NCBI GenBank assembly: GCA_013398015.1 | Contig: VZRR01007595.1 | Coordinates: 135,974-199,973, forward strand | DNA length: 64,000 bases | Direction: 5' to 3' | From: Oreocharis arfaki | Lineage: Eukaryota > Chordata > Aves > Passeriformes > Paramythiidae | In this document: positions 26,301-39,000 of the stretch, piece by piece | How positions within the stretch are numbered: position 1 is the first letter of the stretch | Layout of the letters: each line of letters starts with the position of its first letter | Position numbers and translations under genes: made by a program | The notes under the pieces: generated by a model | What the model was told of the DNA's origin: nothing | Seen by the model: only the letters and a program-made list of their open reading frames with translations | Database searches by the model: none

Positions 26301-28270
26301 CCTTTCTGAGTGAAATCCAGTCTTGTGCATGAAGTCTGTAAGGGTACAAAACTTTATCACAATGTACTCTTGTGTATTCAGGAGGATGAATGGCAGTGAA
26401 ATTAAATATTTTTTGAGCTATTTTTTTGCCTTTATCAGTGATGGAAGAGACCCATTTAATAATTTTTAGAAGTGTCTAATCAAAGAGCAGAATTAATGGA
26501 CAACTTGCATCCTATACTTTAAAACATTTTACTGGTAAAGTGTATGACACTTTATGAAAAAAAATCAATGAGACAAAGCATTATGATATCTCAAAACATA
26601 AATAATTTTATTGTCCAAACTGTATGCCATATATCTTCAAAAACAAAAGGATTTCAATAGTAATAAATTGCTTTTTTAGCATAATTGAATTATTATGGCA
26701 TACTCTTTGTGTTTAGGAAATCATAGATTTACCAGCTAGGACAATTTTACATTTTTGTTTTGAATGATTTAGGAATTTAGTCTTGTGTAATGCGTAATAT
26801 GAAACTGCTCTAGAAAAAATGAAGATCAGTCTTTTTCTTTTCTGCAAATAGGCTATTATTTTTTCAGCTTCCAATGAAAGTACGTGTAGAAATTCCATTA
26901 AAATATAGTACTGGTGTGCTCATCATTTTAGCTGCCAGAAAAAAGCTGTTTGAAAAAGCATTGGTCAGATTTTGTGACATGCAAATTAAGTAATTATTAT
27001 TTTTATTTGACTAATATAATCAAATAAAATTAACAAAATGCACTTTTGAGGATTCTTTATTCATCTAATATTTCATGGCCTCCAGGTGATTGATTAGCTT
27101 GTCCTTTTAATGTACTCACCCTCCTCCTCAAGCAAAACAAACCTCTCAAAAACCATTTTTTTCATTTTGACTTGTAAATATCCCTGATTAGTGCTGTTGC
27201 ACAGTTCAGCTGAATCTCCTGGTGAAGATGATTTTCTCTCACCAGTTGAAATTTTTTTTAAGTTTTAGAGTGTGCTTCTTCTGCCTTCAGCTCTGAGGGC
27301 AAATCTTCCAGGCAGTGAAAGGCGATGAGCAGCTGGAGGCAACAAGCCAGATCAAAAGTCTGTTTCTGTCTATGGACAGACTTGTTTATTCAAAACTAAA
27401 TAAGAGGTATCACTATTCATAGTCCCACCTGTAAATGCTGCATCCTGGTAATAATTCGGCGTGCATGACAATTGCTGTCTGGGGTTAAGGCACGACAACT
27501 TCCCTGGATGAATGATTGCGGAATAACAGGTCCCATCTGAAAGAAAGAAGTGTGCGATGGAAGGCAGTCTGGCATTATGAAAATGACACCTACTTGGGGA
27601 ACTAAATACAGGAATTTTGCATACTCTGCACCTCAGCTTTGGTACTAATCTGTAGTTTGTCATTTTGTAATACTGGGACATACTGTGGCAGTATGATTTT
27701 CTGTAGAGGATGGCATCAGTGTCATTTTTCTTCATCACTTGGCCTTCTCTTTCAGGTTCCTTCTGAGTTTGTCCTGTTTAGCTTGTTACAGCCTACCAAA
27801 TCCTACCCCCAGGACAGAATCATTGCAAGAATCTAAGCTCTGAATCTGAGGCCAGTTCAGATACACCAGTATATTTTTGATGAAGAAAAACAGTCTTAAA
27901 CAGTATCTTTATGTGACTGCAATATATACATATATGTTCACTTGTATTTACCTGAGATAAAATCTGATGGTTCCAAACTTTGTTACTACAGAGATGGAGT
28001 TAATACTGAAAAGTCTCTTCTTGCTTTGTTGTGACGTGATTCCTGACAAAACAATGTAGTAAACAGGCCCTGATAGTGCAACTAGCTCATACAAAATTTT
28101 TATGTATTTTCAGTTGAGTAACACTCTTGAAGTTCAAAGGACTTCAGTGTGGGTATTTTTAAGCTGGGGTTGAGTTGTATGCAAGGTCAAATTCCAAACC
28201 CATAAATATGTGAGTTTTCCTAACAAAACATTGCTTGGTTTGGGTTTTTTGTTTTTTTGTTTTTAAAATG
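23384..28270. other. Intronic sequence leading to the IMMP2L exon
   Basis: AT-rich non-coding DNA. About 24050-24400 is dense in TAAT and ATTA words and looks like unique, possibly constrained sequence. A 122-codon open frame on - at 27370-27738 has no recognisable domain. A T/G-rich tract at 28236-28270 precedes the splice acceptor. No CR1 or LTR was recognised. Confidence 0.55.
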
Positions 28271-28304
28271 TTTTTAACTAACCATTATTTCCAATTCTGT
28301 TTAG
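28271..28304 (+). promoter_or_regulatory. Splice acceptor with candidate branch point
   Basis: AACTAAC at 28276-28282 fits the branch-point pattern (CTRAY). It is followed by a pyrimidine-rich stretch and TTCTGTTTAG ending at 28304. The branch A lies about 24 bases from the AG, a normal distance, and no other AG lies between them. This supports the exon start at 28305. Confidence 0.75.
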
Positions 28305-28407
28305 AACCATTGGATACAAAAAGAAGTATGTGAAAGTTCCACATGGTCATATTTGGGTAGAAGGGGATCACCACGGACACAGCTTTGACAGCAATGCTTT
28401 TGGTCCT
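28305..28407 (+). CDS. IMMP2L: IMMP2L internal exon (mitochondrial inner membrane peptidase subunit 2-like)
   Basis: One base completes a split codon, then 34 codons follow, including KKKYVKVPHGHIWVEGD, GDHHGHSFDSN and AFGP. The exon is flanked by TTTAG and GTAAGT splice sites. The translation matches human IMMP2L residues about 103-136 with five differences (from memory: H106Y, N108K, R109K, R115H, S133A). IMMP2L is a type I signal peptidase-like serine protease of the mitochondrial inner membrane, which trims intermembrane-space sorting signals. In yeast, Imp1 and Imp2 form the heterodimer. This exon holds the family's conserved GD....S.DS..FG region, which shapes the active site. The catalytic Ser (about 43) and Lys (about 91) lie in upstream exons not in this window. 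The split-codon phase fits the human protein's Arg-102/Thr-103 boundary. Nothing suggests a processed pseudogene. Numbering as exon 5 of 6 is inferred from the human gene. Confidence 0.95.
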
Positions 28408-31400
28408 GTAAGTCAATTCTCTATATGTCACACTTTATGACTGAAAAATTGTGCATATGTGAAACACAGCAAGTGTGAATTGATTGTGAGTGTAGCTTTA
28501 TTATTTTTCTGAGAATTATTAGACTTTGTAAAATATCTCAGTCATCAGATACTGAGTTTTTTCTTAGCTATTATATAAAGAATAAAGACTTTTTTCAATT
28601 CCCCACATGGAAGGAGGTGTTGTAGAGATTTTAAATTTGGAAGGATATGCTGGAATAGTAGCCAGAGGGCGAGCCAGCTCCCTGTAGCTGGCAGATGCTC
28701 CCTGAGGACGTTTTGCCAGCTGATACAATTTGGAATTGTTCCCTCCTGGGAGCTTGGTCTTGCTTTAGTGCCAGTGCTGGGATAAAGAATTGGGAAACTG
28801 TAACCATACTTAACAAGTGTTAACTGGTAAATTGGTCAGTGGAAAAGAGTAGAGATATTTCAAAACTCTTCCCAAAGTAAATATTTAAATTTTCTTTGCA
28901 TATTGAGTGAAAAGAAAATGTAACATGTAAAATCTGTTTCTTGATGGGTAAAAGCGTGCATCTTTTCGTCAGGATAACAGTAAATTCTTTCTCTGAACTC
29001 TGGTTTGGGTTTGGTTTTGGCTTTGTCACACTTCGTATATATTCTTGTTCTTGTTTTAGCCTAATCTAGAATGCAGGAAATAGTTGCATGAGCTATGTAT
29101 CCTGCTGTGGAAATACAAACTCTTTTAGCCCTATTCCACATACAGAATTTTTCTCTCTTTTTAAGAGAGAATATTCCTCTAATGTTATTTAAAAAACCAC
29201 TGCTTGTCACAGGGAAATTGTCAAGACTGGATTTCTTTAACCTTATGCACTTCAGGTCTATTTCATACAGAAGCCATCCCACTGACTGATTGAATTAATG
29301 ACAAGAAGGACCTTATAAATTTGTCCGGCTTCTTGAAGTTTAGCCCAATTATTAAATTGGAATAATTTCTTCTCAGGAAAAAGTACAAAATAGGCCTACT
29401 GTCTTATTTGGAGCATGTAATAGTGATGCCTCTCTTTTAGTTTGTCTTACTCCTTTGTTCTTGTATTTCTTGCTGGTTTTTGTTATTATTTTCCTTCTAC
29501 TATCTTCTAACTTCTTTCTAACATCTAGTTTAGAGGTTCTTTCCTGCAGAATCTAATTCAGCCTATCCTGTGCGAGTATCTCTTTCCTTCCTTAGTAAGC
29601 TTTTCTCTGTCACTCTCTGTTCCCAACATAAATCTTAGCCATAAAGCCACTGATCTTCTTTTCACTTACAAATATATTGCCAATGTAGACTTGGAGCATA
29701 AAGAACCTTTAGCAGCTGGACATTGGTTTCAGATTTACAGCAGCTCATGCAGAAATTCATACAAGGTAAAATCCTCAAGGTAGGCACCATGAAGCTTTCA
29801 TGCAAGATAGAATGCTGGGGTAAATCTAAATACCCTCAGATTTTTGCTCAATTCACTGATGTTTATAAATATTAGTAAATCCCCTTCACTAGGCTTTGAC
29901 CTCACATTAATCATCAATTGTTAGCTAACATCAGACAGTATGTCACTTTTCTTACAGCGGTGGCACTTTTGAGAGCTAGCAGGACAGGTTTTGACAATGA
30001 ATTCTTTATCTTTCTGCAGGAAGAATGACCTTTGCATTGCTTAGAGGAATACATTATGGGCAAGTCAGCTCTAAATAGGTATTTTCCTCTCGAATTAAAT
30101 TAGAACAGCAATCGCTGAATGCAGGCAGAAGGGGCAGAAGAGATCACAGGATTTGAAACTAGCTTCAGAATAATAAAATATAGAAAATTTTTGTCTGTAG
30201 AAGAAAATGGAAAGTGTATTCTGAAGGACACACTGCACTCCAGGTTCTTTTTATCCTACACATGCAAGATTTTAGGTTACTGGGACATTTTCTACTCCTC
30301 TTCTGTACTCTAGAGATTATTTGCACAAGTGTATTTAAATACTGAAATCACTCTTTCAAGCCATTCAGAAGGTATGTTATTTTTTAAAAAAAAATCTCTC
30401 ATAAGACTGCAGCAATCTTAACGAACTGACAGCACAATGGTAAGACGTGGGCATGTTTTTCTCACTTTGTTAATATATAGGTCATTTAAGACATTAGGTT
30501 AAACATTATGTGTGTCACGATTCTGACTTTCAAAAGGATATTTCCTCTGATCAAAAAATGCAGTAGAAATAGTGGAGGGTTTAAGCGAATTGTGTTGTAG
30601 GCTACCACTTTTTCTATATTCATGTGATAGTATAGTAGAAAGACATTTATGGTGGAGATAGACTCAGTAATGTTTTGTAGATAAGCTTAATGAGTTACAT
30701 GGGGCATAAAAGGAAACTATGGAAGAACAGATTGAGAACAGCTGTTAGAATAATTTTTTCTCTTGGAGAATAACACTATGTGTAATGGCCTAATGTGTTA
30801 GGTTGATAAAGGAAAAAGCCTTATACCAATCAAATTCTAAATTAGATGCACCTTTGGAGAGATATGAATTTCTAAACAGTAAAACTTGGCCTGATAAAAT
30901 TGTGTTTACTTAGTTCATAAAAATGTTATAAAATAAATAATACCTTGTTATTGCATGGTTTTATAGGACTAAAATTGGATTTTTAAACAACAGACATATA
31001 TTTTCCTGAAGTGTGTAAATAAAATGAAAATGTTTAAGTTTTGTAAAGGTTTACTGTTTCCTTTCTGCTTAATTGTGTCTTTGAATAAAATTAATACCTT
31101 AACTGATACTAAAAAAATAACAGGGTGTCTATGTTTAGTGCTGAATTAAAAATGCTCTTAATTCTGTGTGTGATCAAAACTTAGATATTAATTACCTTTC
31201 CTTATTATGGGACTAAATTAATTAGTTCATGGCTATTGTACATTGTCTTTTAAAAAAATGCTGTGTGTAGTACTGAATGGCAGATGACACATAATACTAC
31301 TGCTTTAATACTGATGTGTTTCCGGTTTGAAAATCTGTCAGCCATTCATAGCAGTGAAAATAGCTGTTCTGAATAGGAGCCAATAAGCATTTAGAGAACT

Positions 31401-34400
31401 TGCATGTTTTTACTATTATTTAAGGGGTAAAAAATTACCTACTGCTGGAAATGTTTTTCAATTACCTGGACTAGGATAGAGATTTCTGCTAAATTGACTG
31501 TTGCTGTTTCTAAATTCTGATTGAAGTCAAGCTTTTATGATATTAGGTTAGCATTCCTTATTTGGCATACTACAGGAATTGTGATAATGAATACCTTATA
31601 TAATTAAGATACCACTTTTTGAAGTTTCTTCTTTTTTGTTTTCAGTTCTGGTAATTTTGCTATTTGATGGGCCTTTTTGCTATGAGTTGTAGTTCAGCAG
31701 CATAGGAAATATAAAAGTAATGTTCCTGGCAATGCTTCTGCTTTCTTAGATTAGAAATACAGGAGACATGAATTTATGAAGTATTAGACTCCTCGGATGC
31801 TTCACATTTCTTAAAAATTTAAAGGGTTAACTTTATGCCAGATAAGGTATTGTCTTTGCTTGCATAGTCAGGATAGTATCAGCATAAAAGCAAAGTGACA
31901 GTTTCTATGCTGTGTCCAATATTCTGGCTAAATCAATGGAAAAGTCATTATAAACTGTACTGTGTTTAGATTAAATATTTAGAGCTGGCATCCAGCAGTG
32001 TAGAGATGGTTATCCAACCCTTATGTGAGGGTATCTAAGAAACAGTTATTAATAAGTGCATGCAATAAATGATATATTCCTGGATGTACACATGTGCAGT
32101 GGGAAGCTCTTTTATACTTTTGAAAAGTAAAACAGGCAAGTTCTATCTTATGGAGATAATATAATAGTATAATGCTCTTATTTATATGTTTATATGTTTC
32201 CAAATGCCTCCAAGCTGGGGATATGAAAGAGCTTTATAAAATTAAGGCTTGAAATCAATGGCAGTCTTTCAGCTGTCATATAAAAGACCTGAACAAAAGC
32301 TCATTAAAGTCAATGAGAGATTTCTATTGGCTTTAATGGCTTTGAATAAAGTTCTATATGAGTTAAGCTTCGCGATCCAGTGTAAGGGCGAAAAAGCTAT
32401 TACTCTTCTCTTCCTAGGAAACTTGTGACGCAGGTAGGTTGAGTAACTTGTCAAAAACATCTCTTTTGGCCCGTCCAGGTCCCTGTCCTAGCCCTTTTCT
32501 TTAAAATATATCTACCTTTAGTGTGTTTATTTTCAAAACTAAATCTTGTTGAACCTGAGCCTAGCTTTTTTGTTTGACAGAAGATTTACATTCATAAGCT
32601 TCAAATGAGTGAATTGCTTTTAGTCAGAATTACTGTAGGGGCCATTTTTTATGATTGCCTATTCTGTACTGCAAATTTATAGAATAAAATATCTGAAAAA
32701 CATTTCTATTGGTTTAACTATGTTTTCATTTAACATCACAAACCTGTAGACTGTGGCTAGAAAACTATAAACTAGGATGATACTGAAGAGAATATGCTAG
32801 ATTTATTAGTCATTTTAATTTGATTTTCAAAGGCAATCATCATCTCTTCCAGCTATAAGATAGGAATGGTTTAACTGTTAACCCTCAATGGGCAAATTCA
32901 ATTACTAACAGTAATAGAACGTGGCCTCTTATGATTATTTTTATAGGCTGATCTAGTATTTCTCGCTGCTGCTACTGTTAGTGAATACAAGTAGTCAAAA
33001 GCAGAAAACAAGAACATTTCGTTAGATGGTAAGTTGAACTGACATATGACACTTCTAGCGGAGGTTACTGCTGGGAAAGGAAATATTTAAACCAAGAGGT
33101 CTGCAGCTTGTGGAGGTATCTCTGCTTAGTATACTCTGTCTGCTTCTGAGGGAGGTTCAGTGGACTGTTGAAGGAGGAAGCAGATCTTTTTCTGCCATTT
33201 CAAATTACTTATGTAACAGCAAACAAAGAATGCCACATGTCCTGAAAGTGCACATCATCTTGGTGATGATCTTGCCATCTGGTGAAACTTTCATATATGA
33301 GCTATAAACTGGTGCAAGAATTACTTATCCTGGAAAATGGAGCAGCCTCAAAGACAAGAGGTGGGAAGAGTTTAATAGCTCACAGCAGTGCACTGAACAG
33401 CACTGCCTTAAATTGCACAATAAGGCACATAGCTAGGGCACGCTTCCCACAGAGAGCTCTTCCCAGGTCTTGAAATACCTGCTGATGTTTGTGCCCCACA
33501 CTTCAAACAGCCATTCAAAGAGGCTTAAGACAAATATGTCAATAGCAGAGTCCCAAAAGCTGTTTTTCTTGGTTTAGACAAGTCAAGAAGAGATAGTCAA
33601 GGGTGGCAATACAGAAGTGTGATTTTAACAAGAAAACACTTATCTGTGCTTACACTCATAAAGTTAATGTAGGTGAGGAAAAGAGTGATGACAAAGTAAT
33701 CAATGAAGGCTGGGCATGACCTGCTGGGGACTTTGTCTGCATTAACTTGCTAGCAGATGTTGCAGATTCTTCTGTTATCTTTTTGATACCACTGCCACCA
33801 GTGCACCTTCCCTCGGCTGCGTAAATGGAGCCTTGGAGAGTAGCCTGACCCTTATGGGATCAGTGATGTTTCTGCTTCTCTCTTGGGTATTAAAGAAGAA
33901 ACGAAGCTGTGTTTAAATAGGATGTGTAATGCAAGTATGCAATCAATGCCATTCCATAATATTTATCTCTGGCCACTGGCAAAAGTGAAATAGGTGAAAC
34001 TGTTTACAATCAGAAAAAAGACTTTGCATATGGAGCATGAAGTTACCAGTAGTAAATAGCATGGATGCACTGCTTGAACTTGTAAAAATCTATGGTGAAT
34101 AAAACAGATAGGCCATTATGTGTTATGACTGATGATAAATAAAGCTCGAAGGGTAAATATTCTTGTCCCTTTGAGAGAATACTATATGTGAGATGCAAAT
34201 TGCGATGGTGGCTTTTCTGTGGAGAATGACAATTCACTCCAGGAGCTGCTGTAGGGGAGCCTTGCTAATAAGATTGTGTGGCCTGACTGTCCATTAAATT
34301 ATCATGACTAACTGAGTTTGCACTATAGGGAATAAAAAGTCCCCTATAGCTGTCCTAATTATTTTGAAAAGTAAAATATTTAGCTTGACTCTGATTTAAA

Positions 34401-35956
34401 CCAATGCATATGGCTATCATCATGTGACTAAAAGCTCTCAATTAAGGCTACTCTGTTTCTTAGCAATGGAAAATTTGCTTTTTGTCTTAGTTATGTCAAA
34501 TCTTTAAAAATTTATGCATTCTAGCTAATTTTCTTTATTACTTGTAAATCTAATTTATTTAGCATTGATAAAGCTTCAGTCATTCTGCTAATGGAACAGG
34601 ATTTATGCAATAAATTCAAGCACAATGAATTATTAAGGCAAATATTTAGTATTTCTGAATGCACAAAACTTTGAAGAATTTTTCAACCACATTGGAAAGA
34701 ATGGTAGTCTGCGCAGCCTACACCTGTTTTTGACATCACTTATATTGAAATAAACTAGGAAAAATGTTGAAACAGTATTGGATCTATTCAATGAAATATT
34801 AGAAGATATCAGAGCGCTGTCAGAATCATGCCGTCATTTTTAATTATCTAAGTTGAACAGCTCTGCATTAAAATATAAAAATTTGCTAAACTCTGTACTT
34901 TCCTTTGTCAGTTTCCTTAAAATTTTATTTCTCTGAAGTTACAGCTTGAAATACTCTTATATTTGATAATCTCTCTGCAGGATTTGTAACATTATATTGT
35001 CTATATAGAATCAAATAAATTACTTGTTTTAATGAAAAAGAGGCACAAAGGAATCTTAGCTGACTTCTCTATGGTTTAACTGTGTAGGGAATTTTGATTC
35101 ATGCTGGTGTTCATATCAAGATTTGCCAGGACATAATTTAAAAAAAACATTTAACGTATTCATTTCTTTATATTTTTACCTCCTTGGACAGGGATTATTG
35201 TCAAAACTCAGCCAGTGATTACTAAAATAAAGTTCTAAATTTTAGTTTGCAGAATTTTAGGAAATTTTTGTTTACCTGATTCCATTTTTGGATAAGATAA
35301 ATGCTTTGGTGTAATAAGTACTCATGTCATTAAAAGTCCCAATCCTAAAATAATAATATTTTACTCTAGCACCTTGTTTACATGATTGCACATCATATTT
35401 AAAGGTTAAAAATGTGTATTTGTATGGCAGTGAATGTGCAAACCAATGTGTATGTATGTATTTACAAGTGTATGTTTATTTAATTTAGAAGCAAAACATT
35501 ATTGAAACATGATGAATAATATACCAATACTTCTATGAATTATTTGAGGGAAAAGATGTTTTCCTCCAGCTGGTGCATGTGCAGTCAGGGGTAGTGTGCT
35601 TTGGGCATTCCCTGCAGAAGAGTTGGTAAATGAGCCTGTGAAAGACCCCTGTGACAGAGCTGTGGCACACCATGCAGGGATTCAAGAACAGGGTTTGCTC
35701 AGCCTTGAGTGGAGAAGGCTGCAAGGGGAGGTTGCAGCTGTCCTCAGCTGCTGCACAGGTATGGGGCAGGCAGGGCCAGACTCCTCTGAGATGCAGAGTC
35801 GTGGGACAAGAGACAACAGGCATAGGACATGTTCTATTCAGGAAGTTCCAAACAGACATTAAGGTATTTAATTTTTTTTTTTTCCTTGTGGCAAAGTCAT
35901 GCATTGATTACTGAGAAAGTTTGGAAGATCTCCATTCTTAGAGACAGTAAAAAAAA
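28408..35956. other. Intronic sequence after the IMMP2L exon
   Basis: Starts with the strong donor GTAAGT. The rest is AT-rich unique DNA, inferred to be intron 5. Two parts, about 31080-31420 and 34261-34690, have low simple-repeat content and many homeodomain-like TAAT/ATTA words, and look like conserved noncoding DNA (see findings). About 35560-35850 is GC-richer and has overlapping open frames of 87-123 codons on both strands without a nameable motif. I did not find the final IMMP2L coding exon here. Confidence 0.55.
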
Positions 35957-36058
35957 TCTGTCTGGAGAGCCCTGAGCAATCTGAGTTGGCTAGTCCTCCC
36001 TAGTAGGAGGTTGGACAAGATAACCTCCAGATGTCCCTTTCTGCCTGTATGTCTGTGC
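35957..36058 (+). mobile_element. CR1 LINE 3'-end fragment
   Basis: Reads CTGTCTGGAGAGCCCTGAGC, then AGTAGGAGGTTGGACAAGAT, AACCTCCAGATGTCCCTTTC and TGCCTGTATGTCTGTG. This is the CR1 'ggttggac.agat.acctccagaggtccctt' block with a decayed terminal repeat. It is heavily 5'-truncated. Confidence 0.88.
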
Positions 36059-39000
36059 ATATAGGAAAATTATTTTTATTTTGTCAGTTAACTCTTTTAT
36101 TTAGTACATAGGACAGTAAACTGACAAAAGTTATGTGTTAATCACATTTATCAAGAGAGAGAAAATAGTAAATTTATTTATCTATTACCGCAGTCTCTCA
36201 GAGGATTATCAAGGGCATCAAATTGCATTTTAGATTGTGCAAATGTTTTTCTGTAAACCTTTATCTGTATTCCCTGTGTTCCAAAATGAATTGTTTGGAA
36301 AATATACTAGATATCATGAATGTTCCTAACCTGGCCATGTTTAAAGTCCAGCCTGAGCAGAGAAGAAAAATTTCCCTCAAATATTAACAGCAAACCCATT
36401 TTGTTGTTTTTTTTTTTTTTAAGCAGTACTTAAACCTTTATTGGTATGTTATGGAGCAAATAATGGAGCAAATAGAAGTATTTAATTTGAGCTAAATCTG
36501 ATTTGGACTAGGATCCTGACCCTCCAAACATTTGTGTTTATATATTTTATAGACGTAAGATCTTCTCAATAAAGTTAAATGCCTTCATTTTTCAGACTGC
36601 TGCTCTTGTTTACGTTGCTTCTTTTCTCCTTCTCTTGTTTTGAAAGACTTAATAAATGAAGCACCTCAGTTCAAACTGAATGATTTTGCTGATTCTGGTG
36701 TTGACAGCAATTTCAGTAATATATTAAATTTTTAATTAAGCAGAACTTTTGCTATTAAATAATTTAATTTGTGATTGTTATCCAAGCAATCAAAGCATTT
36801 TCCAAACTGCGTGGGCTTTTTTTGAAAAATACAATTGTAGTGGACAGATTTTTTTTTTTTTTAAATTTCAAACTATAAAAGTATAGAAATAGTTTTCTGA
36901 TGAACGTGATCATGGTCTTGTCAGAGAGACTTTCAGATTGATAGCAGAATTTTAAAGTTATTTGTTCTCTCTTTCACTGCAGGAGAGACAAGAATAATTC
37001 TTGAGAGGTAATACCCATAGAATGTTACATTTGGTGAGAGGAATAATTCCTACTAACAGAGTACTAAATACATTTGCAAAACAAATCATAAAATATATTC
37101 CTCTTCCCTTGATTGCTATTTGAGATAATGTTACTTAATTAAAGTTGGGTATAGTTCTTTTAATTTACTTGCTCTGAGGATTTGGGCACTGCAGATTAGC
37201 ATTTATTAGGATTTGAAATTTTACTTAGATTTTAATTAAGAGCTACTGCAACTCAATGTCAGATTCAGGAACCAGCACAGTTTTAGTTCTCTTGTCAATC
37301 TGGAGATTTGTGTATAATAGAGTAAAGAGTTGTGTATAATAGGAAAACTGGCATTAGTAGCAGCATGAAGTAACAATAACTCCATGGTAGTTCCTCTGTA
37401 GTTAATGTATACAGCTCCCTCTTTCACATATGCACCATTTATGTAGCTATAATATATGGATGGGTTCCTGATGGAATTATTGAAAATTTGTTTGATTGCA
37501 TTTGGTGCCAAACAGAAATCTCCTAATGTGATCATCAGCTCTCGGTGATCATGAGGACAAGTCCTGTGTAAACCTTTGGTTGTAAACCTTGATAAAAATG
37601 CCTGCAAGCTGCAAGGTTGTTATTCAATATCACATTTTCTAATTGGAAAATTTCATTTTCCTCCCAGGTAGTCTATCCCAATATAATTTTAAGGAATGCT
37701 GTTCTGAAATATGTATGTATTAGAGCTTATAGCAATGTTGTCTCTTCATCCATGTGATGTATCTTCGTGAAGCTGGGACACCAGATTACAAGCTTTGGGG
37801 GTTGTTAACTTGTACGCCTCATATTTGTGAGATATCACTTATTGCAATGAGAGTAGAAGGAAACCACAGTAGTAGTTAACAGGATGTGATGACAAGGTCT
37901 GGTATTTCTTTCCTAGCAAAGATATAAATCTGAAGATGATGAACAATTTGGACTTTAAAGCATGGGTTGTTGATCAATAATTGATCAATAATTAGAAAGA
38001 ATGAGGAAGAAAGAAAGAACAGACAAGCCTACAATTACACAAAATAATACTTCCACTTATGGTGGAAGTCATGCAATTTTAGTAATAAAAGTCTGTGCAG
38101 CATCAGTCAAACTAATAAAGAAAAAAAAAGTCTTTCAGTATTCTATGATGGTAAAATGAATTATCAGATACTTTCTGGACGAGTCACTCCATGGTGTTTC
38201 TTAAGGGCAGAGTAAATGGTTCCCCACAATGACAGCTTTACAGCCTTTGGATTAATGTATGTGAAGGGGTACTTAAGCAAAGGGGCTAGAGCTTTTTAAA
38301 ACCTTTAGTCAGTGCTGCCAGAGTTATTATTTGTAGAATATAGCTTTGACTTGGTGCACAACCAAGATAGGAAAACAAAGAGGGACAAACCTTCCTAATT
38401 TTTCTTTTGGATCACCTTAGCACGACTCAGGTTTTTTGTAGTTTAGCCAGTCAGAAATTTTAAAGCCAAAAGCTGAGCTTCCTTCCACTAAAAATGCACA
38501 AAAAAAATAACAGAGCGTTTAGAAGTCCTATCTTTTTAGCAGTTTAGTATTTTCAATTCTGTATTATGCCCAATCGCATTCACATATTTTCGTATTATGC
38601 AAATTAAATTTCAGTTTTAATTTGAAAATTATTAAAAACCAGGATTTGTATCATTTAGATGCCAAAATAACAGACTCTGGACTACTCTGTAACAGATGTG
38701 AAACTGGTATCCAACATTGAATTTTGGCCATATACACACTATCTCTAATGAAAGCCAGGGGAAGCCTGTGACCAAAACAAAATGTAATACAGTGAAAAAG
38801 GAGAGGGATCAGAAGAAGTGACTACCTACAAAATTCTCCATGACTGCTCCTTGGCAGGTTATGGCTCCACCTAATGTAATGATCACCTTCACATTTCAGA
38901 GGCTTTGGCAGGTAGAAAGAGCACACCAGATGATGTTTTTTATAAGTTTAGCAATTAGAGAGAGGCCTTCCGGGATCCATTTCTTTTCAAGACTCTTATA

